A DNA stretch of 64,000 nt from Streptomyces kurssanovii (GCF_014649695.1 NZ_BMTN01000003.1:620001-684000), one strand, 5' to 3'. Counted from the first letter of the stretch, positions 8,789 through 18,206 are shown. Notes: generated by a model from the letters alone, not told the origin. Made by a program: numbers and translations.

Positions 8789-9244
8789 ATGACGGTGATC
8801 GAGAGCACCCCGGCCAGGACCGATCTCTGCAAGGCCGCCCCCCGTGCGCACCCGCGCCCCGAAGGGCAGGACCGCTACACCATCAGCGAGGTCGTCGCCT
8901 TCACCGGACTCACCGCGCACACCCTGCGCTGGTACGAGCGGATCGGCCTGATGCCGCACGTCGACCGTTCGCACACGGGCCAGCGGCGGTTCACCAACCG
9001 CGACCTGGACTGGCTGACCTTCGTCGGCAAACTGCGGCTGACGGGGATGCCCGTCGCCGACATGGTCACGTACGCCGAGATGGTCCGGGAGGGCGAGTCC
9101 ACCTTCGAGGCACGCGCGGAACTGCTCCAGCGCACCCGGCGCGACGTCCTCGCCCGGATCGCCGAACTCCAGGACACCCTCGCCGTCCTGGACCACAAGA
9201 TCGAGTTCTACGCGGACGCCCGGCGGGCTCCGGAGAGGTTCTGA
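8789..9244 (+). CDS. MerR-family transcriptional regulator (NmlR/AdhR type)
   Basis: A 151-residue regulator. After a 25-residue disordered leader the MerR winged HTH spans about 30-100 (Tyr-Thr-Ile-Ser-Glu-Val ... Arg-Trp-Tyr-Glu-Arg-Ile-Gly-Leu), followed by the dimerisation coiled coil. No cysteine cluster for metal binding is seen, pointing to electrophile or aldehyde sensing as in NmlR/AdhR relatives (inference). ATG 8789 sits next to GGAGG (too close for normal use) and about one base after the likely transcription start, so it may be leaderless; GTG 8795 is 8 nt from GGAGG and is the alternative. Four bases separate it from the aldo/keto reductase gene, which it probably activates along with itself. 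Confidence 0.82.
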   Translation: MTVIESTPARTDLCKAAPRAHPRPEGQDRYTISEVVAFTGLTAHTLRWYERIGLMPHVDRSHTGQRRFTNRDLDWLTFVGKLRLTGMPVADMVTYAEMVREGESTFEARAELLQRTRRDVLARIAELQDTLAVLDHKIEFYADARRAPERF

Positions 9245-9248
9245 CCTG

Positions 9249-10262
9249 ATGAACGACAGCAAGATCGCACAGGTGCGCCTCGGCGCGGAGGGCCCCCTCG
9301 TCGGCGTCCAGGGCCTCGGATGCATGGGCATGAGCGAGTTCTACGGCGACACCGACGAGGCGGCGGCGAGGGAGACCCTCGAGGTGGCGCTCGCCGAAGG
9401 TGTGACCCTCTTCGACACGGCCGACGTGTACGGGCGGGGCGCCAACGAGGAGTTCCTCGCGCCGTTCGTCGCCGCGCACCGGGACGAGATCACGCTCGCC
9501 ACCAAGTTCGCCATCGAGCGGAACGACGACCCCCACTACCGGGCGGTGCGTAACGACCCCGCGTACATCAGGCGATCCGTCGAAGGCAGCCTGCGGCGGC
9601 TCGGCGTCGACGTCATCGACCTCTACTACATGCACCGGCGCGACCCGGCCGTGCCGCTCGAGGAGTCCGTCGGGGCGATGGCGGAACTCGTCCAGCGGGG
9701 CCTCGTCAAGCACCTCGGCCTCAGCGAGGTGACCGGTGCCGAACTGCGCGAGGCGCACGCCGTGCACCCCATCGCGGCCCTCCAGTCGGAATGGTCCCTC
9801 TTCAGCCGCGACGTGGAGCGCAGCGCGGCCGGCGCGGCCGCCGAACTCGGCGTCACGCTCGTGCCGTACTCGCCCCTCGGCCGGGGCTTCCTCACCGGTG
9901 CGTTCACCGATGCCGGCAAGGACCTGTCGGAGAACGACTTCCGCCGCCACCAGCCCCGCTTCACGGGCGACAACGCGCGGGCGAACGCGGCGCTCCTGGA
10001 ACCCGTCCACAAGATCGCGGCGGCGCACGGGGCGAGCGCGGCGCAGGTGGCGCTGGGGTGGGTCCACCAGCGTGCCGACGCCCACGGCCTGACGGTCGTC
10101 CCCATCCCGGGCACCCGCAAGGCCACGCGCCTCCGCGAGAACCTGGTGGCGACGCGGCTGGTCCTGACCGAGGCGGAACTGACAGAACTGGAGCCGGTGG
10201 CGGGGCGGGTGGCGGGGGACCGGTACCCGGACATGTCGTCGACGTCGACGGTGCGGGAGTAG
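9249..10262 (+). CDS. Aldo/keto reductase
   Basis: A 337-residue NADPH-dependent (beta/alpha)8 reductase. The catalytic tetrad is visible: Asp56, Tyr61, Lys86, His129. Length and the N-terminal Gly-Leu-Gly-Cys-Met-Gly-Met motif match the AKR13-like bacterial group. Co-transcribed with the MerR regulator, whose relatives control aldehyde detoxification; reduction of reactive carbonyls is the likely role. Confidence 0.87.
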   Translation: MNDSKIAQVRLGAEGPLVGVQGLGCMGMSEFYGDTDEAAARETLEVALAEGVTLFDTADVYGRGANEEFLAPFVAAHRDEITLATKFAIERNDDPHYRAVRNDPAYIRRSVEGSLRRLGVDVIDLYYMHRRDPAVPLEESVGAMAELVQRGLVKHLGLSEVTGAELREAHAVHPIAALQSEWSLFSRDVERSAAGAAAELGVTLVPYSPLGRGFLTGAFTDAGKDLSENDFRRHQPRFTGDNARANAALLEPVHKIAAAHGASAAQVALGWVHQRADAHGLTVVPIPGTRKATRLRENLVATRLVLTEAELTELEPVAGRVAGDRYPDMSSTSTVRE

Positions 10263-10615
10263 GCCCCTGCGGCGCCGTTCCCCTCCCCGCCGCTTCCCGC
10301 TGTCTCGATGTGCGGCTCCGCCGCGCGGGGGCTCCGCCCGGACCCGCCACCGCGCTGCGCGCGGTGTTTCGGGGGCTCCTCCCCCCTACGCCTGGCGGCG
10401 TGGGGGGACCCCCACCGGGCACCCGCGCCTCAATCGCCGGCGGGGCTGACAAAGTCCCCCGACTGTGGGCACCTCCCACGGCCGCCAGCCCGTAGGGGGC
10501 GTTTGAGGGCACCGCGCGAAGCGCGGTACGGGGTCCGGGGCTTGCCCCGGTTCGGGAAGGGGCGGGGAGGGGAAAACGCCCCGCGCAGCGGCAACGCCCG
10601 CGGCCACCTCGACCG
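10263..10615. repeat. Gene-free stretch with Streptomyces-type GC-rich intergenic repeat
   Basis: No gene seen. The stretch is a patchwork of GC-rich imperfect palindromes (for example the short IR around 10520-10545, GCGCGAAGCGCG) and contains at 10424-10457 a segment nearly the same as 29094-29127 and, inverted, 29369-29402: the core is GCCTCAATCGCCGGCGGGGC. Such elements recur between genes in streptomycete genomes. It separates the convergent reductase and acyltransferase genes, so it may also terminate transcription. Confidence 0.6.
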
Positions 10616-11812
10616 TCACGCCCATCCGAACGCGAACACCGCGAACCCCACCGCCAACACCCCCGCCACCGCACGCGCACCCCGCGCATCCCGCGGCCAC
10701 GGGGTTTCGAACACCCGTGCCCGGCGGGCGATCAGAGCCAGCAGGCACGCGAACACCGGCAGCCACGCCACCCGCGCCAGGATCCAGCCGAACGAGTCCG
10801 GCGGTGTGGTCAGGCCGGGGAATTCCCCGAGGAAGGACGCGGGTACGGCCGCCGCCAGCATCGCCGTCTGGTGCCAGCAAAGGATCGTCATGGCCGACAG
10901 GTTGACGACGACCACCGGCGCCCACAGCGCGGGCCGCCTCAGCAGCGCGCCGAGCCGGCCGTGCAGCAGGATCGCCGCCCCGCTCTGCGCCGCCGCCAGC
11001 GCGAGGACCAGCAGCGACGGCGGGTGCGAGTTGGTGCGGGCCTCGCCGGGCACGCCGACCATCGACGCCGGGTAGTCGAAGACGAGCAGCAGCAGCGCGA
11101 ACAGCGCCACGCCGCCGATCAGGAGCCCCCGCGCTTGACGGCGCCCGACGCGGCCCTCGCCCCAGCTCACGCCGAGCTGGTAGGCGAACAGCCAGCCGGG
11201 GAGGATGTTGACGACTCCGAGCCACCCCGGCACCGCGCCGGCGTCGGCGTACGGACCGTACCGCAGCAGGTCGACCACCGCGACGGTGAGCAGCAGCGGC
11301 GCCGCCGCCCACGCGCCCATGCGGCGGGCGGCGCGTACGCAGTACGGGGTGAGGGCGGTGATCACTGTGTACACGCCCACGAACCAGAGGGGTTGCACCA
11401 CCAGCGTCGACCCGGTCCGCAACGTGTCGCCGGGCACGCCGAGCCACCACAGCACCGGGATCAGCACGGCCCACACGGCGGTGACGCCGAGGACGGGCCG
11501 GCCGAGGCGGGCGAGGCGCTGCCGCAGCCACGCACCGGTGGTGCCGGTACGGCGGTGGTAGGAGAGGACGGACGCGTGACCGCCGACGAGGAAGAAGACG
11601 CCCAGCATCTGGAGCACCCAGCTGACCGGCGCGAAGAAGCCGAACGCCGTGAGCGGGCTGGCGTTGTGCAGCGCGCCGTCCGTGTCGAGGGTGAAGCCCC
11701 CGAGCAGCCAGTGGCCGGTCGGTACGGCGAGCAGGGCGAGCGCGCGCAGCCCGTCGATGGCGCGGTCGCGGTGGGCGGGCGTCCGGGCCTCGATCTTCTC
11801 CGCGAGTTTCAT
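10616..11812 (-). CDS. Acyltransferase-3 family integral membrane protein
   Basis: A 398-residue membrane protein with about ten hydrophobic segments. The N-terminal Arg-Ala-Ile-Asp-Gly-Leu-Arg-Ala and His34 fit the OafA/AT3 signature (R-x10-H), the site used to move acyl groups onto extracytoplasmic sugars or lipids. ATG at 11812 overlaps the TGA of the upstream alpha/beta hydrolase (ATGA), so the two are co-translated; they may act on the same surface substrate. The substrate cannot be inferred. Confidence 0.78.
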   Translation of the reverse strand: MKLAEKIEARTPAHRDRAIDGLRALALLAVPTGHWLLGGFTLDTDGALHNASPLTAFGFFAPVSWVLQMLGVFFLVGGHASVLSYHRRTGTTGAWLRQRLARLGRPVLGVTAVWAVLIPVLWWLGVPGDTLRTGSTLVVQPLWFVGVYTVITALTPYCVRAARRMGAWAAAPLLLTVAVVDLLRYGPYADAGAVPGWLGVVNILPGWLFAYQLGVSWGEGRVGRRQARGLLIGGVALFALLLLVFDYPASMVGVPGEARTNSHPPSLLVLALAAAQSGAAILLHGRLGALLRRPALWAPVVVVNLSAMTILCWHQTAMLAAAVPASFLGEFPGLTTPPDSFGWILARVAWLPVFACLLALIARRARVFETPWPRDARGARAVAGVLAVGFAVFAFGWA

Positions 11813-12867
11813 CGCGCCACTCCTTCCGGGCCGCCGTCCGCGACGCCGGCCCCGTCCGCGATCGCGGCGAACGCGCGCAGCGAGTCGGTTCCCGGCACGA
11901 AGTAGCCGGTGTGGCCCTCGGCCAGCTCCGCGGGGATCCGGCGGGCGCCGAAGGACGGATCGGTGGGGTCGTTGCCGTGGCCGAGGCCGACGAGCCGCAC
12001 GCCGGGGACCTTGGAGATCCAGTCGGAGTCGTCCTTGGCGGCCCACACCCGCGCGTCCGTGCGCAGTGCGCGCACGTGCCCGGCGCGCATCCCGGGGGAG
12101 GCCAGCACCACGATGTCGCGGGCGTTCACCTCGTCGGCGGCGAGCCCGCAGACGACGGAGCCGTAGCTGTGGCAGAACAGCACGGGCTTCGGGGCGCCGG
12201 TCGCGGCGAGGCCCTCGGTGAACCGGGCCAGCCGGACCGCGCCCGCCTCCGCGAGCTTCCCGGTCGCGGCGTCGAGACCGACCCCGACGGGCGTGGTGTA
12301 GCCGGCCCAGGCGACGACGGCGGTGCCGCCGTCGGTCGCCGCCCGCAGGGCCCTCGCCATGCCGGCGGGGGTGCCGTAGGGGTCGCTCGCCCGGTCGAAG
12401 GTGTCGGCGTCGATGTCGGAGCCGGGGACGACCACGGACACCTGGCGGGCCCGCTCGAGATCCCCGTGCACCTCTGCGACCTGGCCACGCCCGCGCGGGT
12501 CGAAGGCGAGGATCTGCCGCCCGGCCAGCCGCTCGTACGGGGTGCCCCGCAGGGCGAGGGCGTTGGCCCGGTAGCGCAGCCGGACGGGTACGCCGTCGAG
12601 GTTGCCGACGACGAGCGGGTGGCGGCGGACCAGCCGCTGCTGCTCGTCGTCGTTCAACGACCGGAAGAACGCGGCGACTTCCGCGGGCGCCGCCGCTGCC
12701 GGGTCGGGCAGGGCCCGGCCCAGCGAGGTGTCCGCCGTCCATGCGGCGCTGCCCGGCGGCGGTCCCGTCACCGGGCGCTGTGCGTTGCCCGAGGCCCATC
12801 CGGTGGTTCCCGCGGCCACCGTCGTCGCGAACGCGACGGCGACCAAGGTCCTCTTGTAGCGGCGCAT
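11809..12867 (-). CDS. Secreted alpha/beta hydrolase, DUF1023
   Basis: A 352-residue protein with a signal peptide (Arg-Arg-Tyr-Lys-Arg start, hydrophobic core, Ala-rich end at about 27). The nucleophile elbow Cys-His-Ser-Tyr-Gly-Ser lies at about residue 235; a late Gly-His-Thr-Gly-Tyr-Phe supplies the candidate catalytic His. DUF1023 proteins are actinobacterial alpha/beta hydrolases of unknown substrate. It is a paralog of the protein encoded at 16111-17313 (same elbow, same C-terminal block), and is coupled to the AT3 gene. Confidence 0.8.
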   Translation of the reverse strand: MRRYKRTLVAVAFATTVAAGTTGWASGNAQRPVTGPPPGSAAWTADTSLGRALPDPAAAAPAEVAAFFRSLNDDEQQRLVRRHPLVVGNLDGVPVRLRYRANALALRGTPYERLAGRQILAFDPRGRGQVAEVHGDLERARQVSVVVPGSDIDADTFDRASDPYGTPAGMARALRAATDGGTAVVAWAGYTTPVGVGLDAATGKLAEAGAVRLARFTEGLAATGAPKPVLFCHSYGSVVCGLAADEVNARDIVVLASPGMRAGHVRALRTDARVWAAKDDSDWISKVPGVRLVGLGHGNDPTDPSFGARRIPAELAEGHTGYFVPGTDSLRAFAAIADGAGVADGGPEGVAR

Positions 12868-13016
12868 CGGCCCGCCTCCCTCTTCCCGACTCCGTTGCTG
12901 TGGCGCAAGGAAGGTAGGAAGGGGACGGGTGACGGCACGTCACACCGGGGAGCCAACTCCGGTGTCGTACCGGAGTATCACCGGGAGGAGAAGGGGCGCA
13001 ACGTGCCGGCCGGGCC

Positions 13017-13700
13017 TCAGCCCGTGGCCTCGCCCGGCCGGACCAGGCCCGATTCGTACGCGAAGATCACGGCTTGTGCCCGGTCCCGCAGGTCGAGCTT
13101 GGCCAGTACGCGGCCGATGTGCGTCTTGACGGTCTGTTCGGCCAGCACCAGATGCCCGGCGATCTCCTGGTTCGACAGGCCCCGCGCGATCAGCTCGAGG
13201 ACCTCCGTCTCCCGCGGCGTCAGCCCGTTCAGCCGCAGTGAGGGGTCCCGGCGCGGGGCGGGCCGCTGTGCGGCGAAGTCCGCGATCAGCCGGCGGGTCA
13301 CGGATGGGGCGAGGAGCGCCTCCCCGGCGGCGACGATCCGTACGGCGGCGATCAGGTCGGCGGGCGGCGCGTCCTTCAGCAGGAAGCCGGACGCGCCGGC
13401 GCGCAGCGCCTCGTACACGTAGTCGTCCACGTCGAACGTCGTCAGCATCAGCACCTTGGGCCGGTGCACGACGGCGGTCGGAGGGTTCAGCAGCTCACGC
13501 GCGGCGGCGAGGCCGTCCATCTCCGGCATCCGTACGTCCATCAGGACCACGTCGGGGTGCGTGGTGCGGCTGACCTCCACGCCCTTGCGGCCGTCCGGCG
13601 CCTCGCCCACCACGTCGATGTCGCTCTGCGCGGAGAGCAGCGCGGCGAACCCGGCGCGCACCATGGCCTGGTCGTCGACGATGATCACGCGAATGGTCAA
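13017..13700 (-). CDS. NarL/LuxR-family response regulator
   Basis: A 227-residue regulator: receiver domain with Asp55 and a GerE/LuxR helix-turn-helix at about 160-220 (Leu-Thr-Pro-Arg-Glu-Thr-Glu-Val-Leu, then Ser-Asn-Gln-Glu-Ile-Ala). The start overlaps the end of the kinase gene by 4 nt. It sits between two DUF1023 hydrolase genes, which are plausible targets (inference only). Confidence 0.88.
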   Translation of the reverse strand: MTIRVIIVDDQAMVRAGFAALLSAQSDIDVVGEAPDGRKGVEVSRTTHPDVVLMDVRMPEMDGLAAARELLNPPTAVVHRPKVLMLTTFDVDDYVYEALRAGASGFLLKDAPPADLIAAVRIVAAGEALLAPSVTRRLIADFAAQRPAPRRDPSLRLNGLTPRETEVLELIARGLSNQEIAGHLVLAEQTVKTHIGRVLAKLDLRDRAQAVIFAYESGLVRPGEATG

Positions 13701-15070
13701 CTGGCGTCCTTGGTCCGCTGAATGGGCTTGCTCGTGGTCCTGCCGGTCCTCCCGGCGGTGTACTCCGGCGTGGTGCCGGCGGTCAGGGGAAGACGTGCCG
13801 CGACCCGGAAACCGCCGTCCGGCAGCGGACCGGTGTCGAGACTGCCGCCGGTCAACCGTACGCGCTCCCGCATCCCGACGAGCCCGTGCCCGGTCCCTGT
13901 CGTCTCCAGCGGCGAAGTGGGCGCGGGGGCGGGGCCGTTGACGACGAGCACGGTCAGGTAGGAGCCGTCGGACGTCACCGACACCCGCGTCGGCGCGCCG
14001 GGCGCGTGCCGTACGACGTTGGCCAGTGCCTCCTGCACGATCCGGTACCCCGACAGGTCCACGGCCTGCGGTACGGCACCGAGGTCCGCGGCGAGCGACA
14101 ACTCGGCCGGCACCCCCGCCCGTACCGTCGCCTCCACCAACTGCTGCACCCTGTCCAGACCGGGCTGCGGGGCCCGCTCGCCCTGCGCGTCCTCGCTGCG
14201 CAGCACGGCCAGCAGCCGCCGCATCTCGGTCAACGACTCCCGCGCGCTCGCCGCGATCGACGTGAACTCCTCCCGCGCGGCGTCGGGAAGGGACTCGATC
14301 CGGTACGGCGCGGAGTCCGCCTGCACGGTGATCACCGACATGTGGTGCGCCACGACGTCGTGCAGTTCACGGGCGATACGGGCGCGCTCCTCCAGCAGCG
14401 TGCGCTGGGACCGCTCCGCCTCGCTGATGGTCTCCTGCACGATCAGCCTGCGCTGGGCGTCACCCCGCTCGCGCAGTGCGCCGGTGACGACGAGGACGAC
14501 GCCGCTGAGCACGAACAGCAGCAGATGCACGCCGTCGCTGAGGTCCTGTGAGACCAGTTCGAGCGCGAACCCCGCCGCGCCGGTCGCCAGCCACACGGCA
14601 AGCAGCGTGCGGCGCGGCTCGCGCAGCCCCAGGCAGGCCATCAGCAGCAGGTGGCCGATGACGGCCATCGGGGTCCACGGCCAGGACCTGCCGTCGGTGC
14701 CGTCCGCGCCGAGCAGGGCCAGCGCCCCGGCCACATCGGCGGCGAGGACGATCCACCACGCCTGCAAGGGGCGTGTCACGGCGAGCAGCAGCGGCGCGGT
14801 CTGCGCGGTGGCGAGCGCGCCGGCGACGGCGCCGCCGACCTTGTAGTCCTGGGTCAGCACGGTGGCGGTGACGGGCAGCAGCGTGGCGACGAAGGCGAGG
14901 GCGACGCCGTAAGGGAGCAGCCGCAGCCAGCGGTTGCGGGCGCCGCCGAGGAGGGGAGCGGTCGAGGCGGACGGCGTACCGAGATCGGCGGCGAGCCTCC
15001 GCCCGGCACGCCGCGCGACGGCGCGGGCTCGGATACGGGTGCCGGCGCTGGGGCGGAGGGTTTCTGGCAT
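13697..15070 (-). CDS. Sensor histidine kinase (HisKA_3 type)
   Basis: A 457-residue kinase with five or six membrane helices (about 50-200) and no large external sensor, then HisKA_3 with His237 in Arg-Glu-Leu-His-Asp-Val-Val-Ala-His-His and a HATPase domain ending in Gly-Leu-Val-Gly-Met-Arg-Glu-Arg. It is the cognate partner of the regulator just downstream (4-nt overlap). The architecture is the common streptomycete NarL-type pair; the signal is unknown. Confidence 0.87.
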   Translation of the reverse strand: MPETLRPSAGTRIRARAVARRAGRRLAADLGTPSASTAPLLGGARNRWLRLLPYGVALAFVATLLPVTATVLTQDYKVGGAVAGALATAQTAPLLLAVTRPLQAWWIVLAADVAGALALLGADGTDGRSWPWTPMAVIGHLLLMACLGLREPRRTLLAVWLATGAAGFALELVSQDLSDGVHLLLFVLSGVVLVVTGALRERGDAQRRLIVQETISEAERSQRTLLEERARIARELHDVVAHHMSVITVQADSAPYRIESLPDAAREEFTSIAASARESLTEMRRLLAVLRSEDAQGERAPQPGLDRVQQLVEATVRAGVPAELSLAADLGAVPQAVDLSGYRIVQEALANVVRHAPGAPTRVSVTSDGSYLTVLVVNGPAPAPTSPLETTGTGHGLVGMRERVRLTGGSLDTGPLPDGGFRVAARLPLTAGTTPEYTAGRTGRTTSKPIQRTKDAS

Positions 15071-15165
15071 GACGGGGTCAGCGTAGGCGGGGCGGGGTGG
15101 CCGGGGCGTCGTACCCCGGGCGTGGGTGGCGGGTCATACCGTGGTCCGATCCTCGCGAAGCCCCG

Positions 15166-16026
15166 TCACAGCTCCGCCAGGAGCTCCGCCTTCTTGCGGG
15201 TGAACTCCTCGTCCGTCACCAGCCCCGCCAGATGCAGGTCACCCAGGTGACGTATGCGGTCCGCGATGTCCGCCGGGTCGCGGCGGGCGGCGGGGACCGT
15301 CAGGGCCGGGGTCTGGTTCTGGCGGCGGACGGATTCGAGGACCGCCGCGGCGAACGGGAGCGACTCGTGCACCGGCCCGTAGCCGAGTCCGAAGACGACG
15401 GCCGCCGGGTCCTGGTCGGCCTGCCCCGCGTCCTGTGTGCCGTCCGAGCCGCGGCGCAGCAGCCGCAGGTAGCCGTCGAAGACCTCCGGTGAACGCCATT
15501 CGACGCCGCTCAGTTCGGAGACGGCGAAACTCTGGTCGCCGGCCTTCCACTTCGCGGAGGACGCCCCCGTCCAGAACCACCGGAACGCCACGTGCGAGCC
15601 GTCGAACGACGCCTTCCCGTCGTAGGCCTTGAAGCCGAGCGGCGCCTCGGGCGCGGAGACGAGGTGCCGCTCCGCGGGCCGGCCGGCGTCGGGTCCGAGG
15701 ACGGCGCGCAGTTCGTCGGCGTAGTACTCGGCCAGCGTCTCCCGCTCGGCAGGCAGCACCAGGCGGTACGGGTCGCACACGTCCTTGAGCTGCCCGGCGG
15801 CCGCCTCCATCAGCGGATCCGCACCCGGTCTGGGCACAGCGTGCAGTACCACCGTGCCGCGCTTGCCCGGGGTGAGCGTCACCGATGCCAACGCCTCGTG
15901 CGGTATGCGGCGTTCACGCAGCGAGGAGAGGAGCTTCGGTGTGCGGATCCCCCGTTCGAAGCGGATGAGCAGGGAGTCGGTCTCGAACTCCCAGGTGGCT
16001 TGAATTCCGGCCAGCACATCACCCAT
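15166..16026 (-). CDS. DUF4429 protein with C-terminal SHOCT helix
   Basis: A 286-residue protein with two DUF4429 repeats (about 5-110 and 130-235) and a C-terminal SHOCT segment (Leu-His-Leu-Ala-Gly-Leu-Val-Thr-Asp-Glu-Glu-Phe ... Lys-Lys-Ala-Glu-Leu-Leu). DUF4429 is PH-like and of unknown function; SHOCT is thought to mediate oligomerisation. ATG 16026 gives the family-typical Met-Gly-Asp-Val-Leu-Ala-Gly start; a Met three codons upstream is an alternative. Confidence 0.78.
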   Translation of the reverse strand: MGDVLAGIQATWEFETDSLLIRFERGIRTPKLLSSLRERRIPHEALASVTLTPGKRGTVVLHAVPRPGADPLMEAAAGQLKDVCDPYRLVLPAERETLAEYYADELRAVLGPDAGRPAERHLVSAPEAPLGFKAYDGKASFDGSHVAFRWFWTGASSAKWKAGDQSFAVSELSGVEWRSPEVFDGYLRLLRRGSDGTQDAGQADQDPAAVVFGLGYGPVHESLPFAAAVLESVRRQNQTPALTVPAARRDPADIADRIRHLGDLHLAGLVTDEEFTRKKAELLAEL

Positions 16027-16110
16027 GTGCCTCATCGTATGCGGCTCACGCCTGCGCGTCTTCCCTCGGCGGCCACCCCTTTTGGCCGGGCTCTACGCGC
16101 GTCAGCCCGC

Positions 16111-17313
16111 TCAGGCACCGGAAATACCACTGCGGCATGTGTCGGTGCCCGATGCGCAGCTCACGTCGGCGTAGGCGCCGACACCCAGCTCGGCGAAATT
16201 GCGGACGCTCTCGGTTCCCGGCTCGAAATAGCCGGTATGACCGACGGCGCCCTCCGCGGAGAGCACCCGCGCGCCGAACTCGGGGAGGACCGGGTCCTCA
16301 CCGTGGCCGAGTCCGCCGACCTCCAGGTGCGGCACGCCCTCGATCCAGTCGTCGGCGTCGCGCATCGCCCAGATCCGGGCCCTCGTCTGCAGGTCGGCGA
16401 CGTTCTCCGCCCGCATTCCGGGGCTGCCGGCGACGGCCACGTCGCCGACCCGGGCGGGAAGTTGCCGTGCGGCGACCCCGCAGACCACGGAGCCGTAGCT
16501 GTGGCAGAACAGCGAGACCTGGGACCGCCCCGGCAGCGCCTCGGTGAGCTCGACGAGCCGTACGGCCCCGTTCTCGGCGAGCCGCCCGATGGCCGACTCC
16601 ATGCCGACACCGACCGGGCTGGTGTAGTCGCCCCATGCGATGACGGCCGTACGCATCCCGGGTGCGGCCGCCCGCTGGGCGGCGTAGAGGGACCGGGCCA
16701 TGCCGACCGGCGCGGTGTACTTACGGGCGGTCCGCTGGAAGGTGAGCAGGTTGGTGTCGACACCGGGCACGACCACCGAGACGCGCTGGGCCCTGTCCAG
16801 GTCCCCGAAGACCTCGGCCACCCGGCCGGAGCCGGACGGGTCGAAGGAGAGGATCTGCCGGTCCGGGCTCATCAGCGCCTGGAACCGGTGCATCCGCCGC
16901 ACGGCCTGATGGTGTCCGGCGGCCGTGAGCCCCGGATCGGCCACCCGCTTGCGCTCGCGGGCGAGGGAGTCCGAGAGGGCCGTGCGGTTGGCCCGGTACC
17001 GCAGGGTGACGGGCGCCCCGTTCAGGTTGCCCACGATGCGCGGATAGTCCTCGGCGAGTTGCCTGCTCCGCTCGCCGCCGAGCGACCTGAAGAAGGCGGC
17101 GAACCGCTGCGGCCCGCTGTTCAGGCCGGGCAGTTCAAGGGCGCCTATACGTTCCTTGTTCCAGCCCGCCAGTTCGGCATCGAGGGCGTCACGGGTGCCG
17201 GGCTGGTGCCGTACCGCGGTCCAGCCGGTGGTCGCCAGCATCACGAACACCACCGCGAGGGCGAGCAGGGTGCGCCACGCGGTCAGGGAGGGGGAGGAGT
17301 CGAAGGAAGTCAC
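16111..17313 (-). CDS. Membrane-anchored alpha/beta hydrolase, DUF1023 (paralog)
   Basis: A 400-residue protein with an uncleaved-looking N-terminal membrane segment (about 12-32) and an external hydrolase domain. The elbow Cys-His-Ser-Tyr-Gly-Ser and the Gly-His-Thr-Gly-Tyr-Phe-Glu-Pro-Gly-Thr block match the protein encoded at 11809-12867, so one gene duplicated from the other or both from a common source. A helical insertion (about 110-145) is absent from the shorter paralog. Substrate unknown. Confidence 0.78.
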   Translation of the reverse strand: MTSFDSSPSLTAWRTLLALAVVFVMLATTGWTAVRHQPGTRDALDAELAGWNKERIGALELPGLNSGPQRFAAFFRSLGGERSRQLAEDYPRIVGNLNGAPVTLRYRANRTALSDSLARERKRVADPGLTAAGHHQAVRRMHRFQALMSPDRQILSFDPSGSGRVAEVFGDLDRAQRVSVVVPGVDTNLLTFQRTARKYTAPVGMARSLYAAQRAAAPGMRTAVIAWGDYTSPVGVGMESAIGRLAENGAVRLVELTEALPGRSQVSLFCHSYGSVVCGVAARQLPARVGDVAVAGSPGMRAENVADLQTRARIWAMRDADDWIEGVPHLEVGGLGHGEDPVLPEFGARVLSAEGAVGHTGYFEPGTESVRNFAELGVGAYADVSCASGTDTCRSGISGA

Positions 17314-17414
17314 TGCGGGACACCCTAGGAGAAGGGCGCGGGCCTACGCGAAGAGCGTGAGGTACATCACGTGTCGGAAGGCGAATTGATGGGGAGAAGG
17401 GTGACGTTCCGTGC

Positions 17415-17437
17415 GTGCCCGGCGTGCGGTCGGGCAC
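17415..17437 (-). terminator. Possible hairpin after the TetR gene
   Basis: A 7-bp stem (17415-17421 with 17431-17437) with a 9-nt loop in the 173-bp gap between the TetR stop and the DUF1023 start. Weak; the rest of the gap shows nothing else. Confidence 0.3.
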
Positions 17438-17486
17438 ATTTCCCCTGCGCACGGCCTGTGTTGGGCGTCCACGACGCCCTTGGGCC

Positions 17487-18152
17487 TCAAGGGCCGGGCG
17501 GTGAGCGCCGCTCGTCGGTGCGCCAGCTCCCGGCGAGCGCGGGACCGAGATGGTCGAGGAACGTCTCCGTGAGCGAACGGATCGCCTCGATGCTGGGATC
17601 CTCGCCCTGCCCCCACAGTCGCCCTGTGGCGCGCATCACGCCGCTGAACGCGGCGACGGCCACCCGGGGCCTGGGGTCGGTGTTCACGTCGAGCCCCTCA
17701 CGTTCGGCGATGAGCCCGGCCAGCGCCTCCTCCGTCACGGTGGAGCGGCGCATGTGCGCGGCGAGCAGTGCCGGGGTCGACTCGATCATCTGGAAGCTGC
17801 GCATGTACAGATCGAGCGGAACGATCTCCTCGACCGCTTCGCCGATGGCGTCCCAGGCGGCGAACACGGCGTTGCGCAGGGCCTCGAGGGGGCCTTCCTC
17901 TGCCGGGCGTCCGCGCAGCACCACGGCGTAGTGGGCCTCGAGGATCTCCTGGACGGCGAAGGCGACCTCTTCCTTGGACGCGAAGTAGCGGAAGAAGGTG
18001 CGCTGGGACACCTCGACCGCGTCCGCGATCTCGTCGACGGTCGTCCGCTCGTACCCCTGGGTGGTGAACAGCTCGAGGGCCACACGTACCAGTGCGTCAC
18101 GGGTGCGCTGTTTCTTGCGGGCGCGCAGCCCGGTCGGCTCGGCCGTGGTCAC
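17487..18152 (-). CDS. TetR-family transcriptional regulator
   Basis: A 221-residue regulator with a TetR_N helix-turn-helix at about 15-65 (Thr-Thr-Val-Asp-Glu-Ile-Ala ... Arg-Thr-Phe-Phe-Arg-Tyr-Phe-Ala-Ser-Lys-Glu) and a helical ligand domain. It is divergent from the MFS efflux gene across a 116-bp region that holds inverted repeats, the standard arrangement for a repressor of the adjacent exporter (family knowledge). Confidence 0.87.
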   Translation of the reverse strand: MTTAEPTGLRARKKQRTRDALVRVALELFTTQGYERTTVDEIADAVEVSQRTFFRYFASKEEVAFAVQEILEAHYAVVLRGRPAEEGPLEALRNAVFAAWDAIGEAVEEIVPLDLYMRSFQMIESTPALLAAHMRRSTVTEEALAGLIAEREGLDVNTDPRPRVAVAAFSGVMRATGRLWGQGEDPSIEAIRSLTETFLDHLGPALAGSWRTDERRSPPGP

Positions 18153-18206
18153 TTCATGTTCCTCATTTCGCTGCTTCCACCTGCGTCCATTGTCCGCTGA
18201 GTCACG

